Shown one piece after another: positions 5,085 through 5,413 of a stretch of DNA of 5,413 bases. The notes below the pieces were generated by a model. The model was not told where the DNA came from, did no database searches, and saw only the letters and a list, made by a program, of their open reading frames with translations. This stretch comes from Planctomycetota bacterium (GTDB taxonomy: Bacteria > Planctomycetota > Brocadiia > JAJRTI01). Made by a program: the position numbers and the translations under genes. Each line of letters opens with the position of its first letter. The stretch's first letter is position 1. The stretch lies in assembly GCA_024278415.1 (NCBI GenBank), contig JAJRTI010000345.1, positions 1 through 5,413 of the forward strand, read 5' to 3'.

Positions 5085-5366
5085 ATGGAACGGTCCAACA
5101 CGGTCGACGATGCCTTGGAAGCCGCGGCCAAGGTGCTGATCCGTTGCTTTGCTTTGGCCATGGTGGCCATGCTGATCTGGAGCCCCATTGTGTTGTTCGG
5201 TGCAGACTGGGTGTACAGCGTGCACTCGAAGCTCTTCGACATCACCAGGCCGCAATTCAACGTGACCATGTACGCGTTCGTGGGGCTGTTTAAGCTGGTG
5301 GCGTTCGCCGGGTTCCTCTTCCCTTACCTTGCGATCCGTTGGGTGCGTGCGGGGCGAGCGGCGTAA
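5085..5366 (+). CDS. Small two-helix membrane protein, DUF6868-like
   Basis: A 93-residue protein with two predicted transmembrane helices (about 18-40 and 61-83) joined by a short segment containing WVYSVHSKLFDITRPQFN (42-59). That linker, with its V-H-S-x-x-F core and Q-F-N before the second helix, and the F-P-Y-L-A end of helix 2 resemble the small inner-membrane family DUF6868, whose function is unknown; the match is from memory. The start is supported by GAGAGGAA (5073-5080) 4 bases upstream of the ATG. Termini are probably both cytoplasmic given the C-terminal Arg residues (RWVRAGRAA), but the N-terminus is weakly charged. It is the second gene of a likely pair with the CxxC protein. 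Confidence 0.8.
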   Translation: MERSNTVDDALEAAAKVLIRCFALAMVAMLIWSPIVLFGADWVYSVHSKLFDITRPQFNVTMYAFVGLFKLVAFAGFLFPYLAIRWVRAGRAA

Positions 5367-5398
5367 CCGCGCATGGGGACTCCTGAAGTCCGACGCGG
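5367..5398 (+). terminator. Possible hairpin terminator after the membrane-protein gene
   Basis: Immediately after the TAA, CCGCG (5367-5371) can pair with CGCGG (5394-5398), and inside it GGACT (5377-5381) pairs with AGTCC (5387-5391) around a 5-base loop. Only two Ts follow, so it is at best a non-canonical terminator. TTGACA at 5399-5404 could be a -35 box for a gene beyond the window; its -10 would fall outside. Confidence 0.3.
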
Positions 5399-5413
5399 TT
5401 GACAGCCGCGGCA

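Overview
The window is a compact, GC-rich bacterial segment with six protein genes and no RNA gene, CRISPR array or insertion sequence that I could recognise. The high GC content, the non-SD start of ackA, the lipoprotein and small uncharacterised proteins, and the hairpin-rich spacers would fit a Planctomycetota/PVC-type or similar environmental genome. That is an impression only, because nothing here fixes the phylum.

Layout. Positions 1-219 carry no gene but contain several strong inverted repeats. Then come pta (220-1209, +) and ackA (1346-2551, +), the two enzymes that interconvert acetyl-CoA and acetate through acetyl phosphate. Facing ackA is a macro-domain ADP-ribose/O-acetyl-ADP-ribose hydrolase gene (2657-3211, -). 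Upstream of it on the same strand is an unrecognised lipoprotein gene (3305-4252, -). A divergent spacer with a good sigma70-type promoter for the lipoprotein separates it from two co-directional genes. These encode a two-CxxC protein with a TPR-like C-terminus (4379-5038, +) and a two-helix membrane protein resembling the DUF6868 family (5085-5366, +).

The most striking non-coding signal is a family of short palindromes in every spacer around pta-ackA. Each has a G(T/G/C)AG head, an 8-bp stem whose sequence varies with compensating changes, and the same GCCA loop. There are four full copies and one half copy, in both orientations. The architecture matches REP elements of the kind mobilised by RAYT (TnpA-REP) transposases, although no such transposase lies in the window. 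One inverted pair lies between the convergent ackA and macro genes. Another palindrome there supplies the macro gene's stop codon.

Functionally, Pta and AckA give substrate-level ATP synthesis with acetate excretion, or acetate uptake in reverse. The macro-domain enzyme releases acetate when it acts on O-acetyl-ADP-ribose, so a metabolic link is possible but is inference from proximity. I see no clear new defence or mobile system. The least explained coding content is the pair at 4379-5366 and the divergent lipoprotein.
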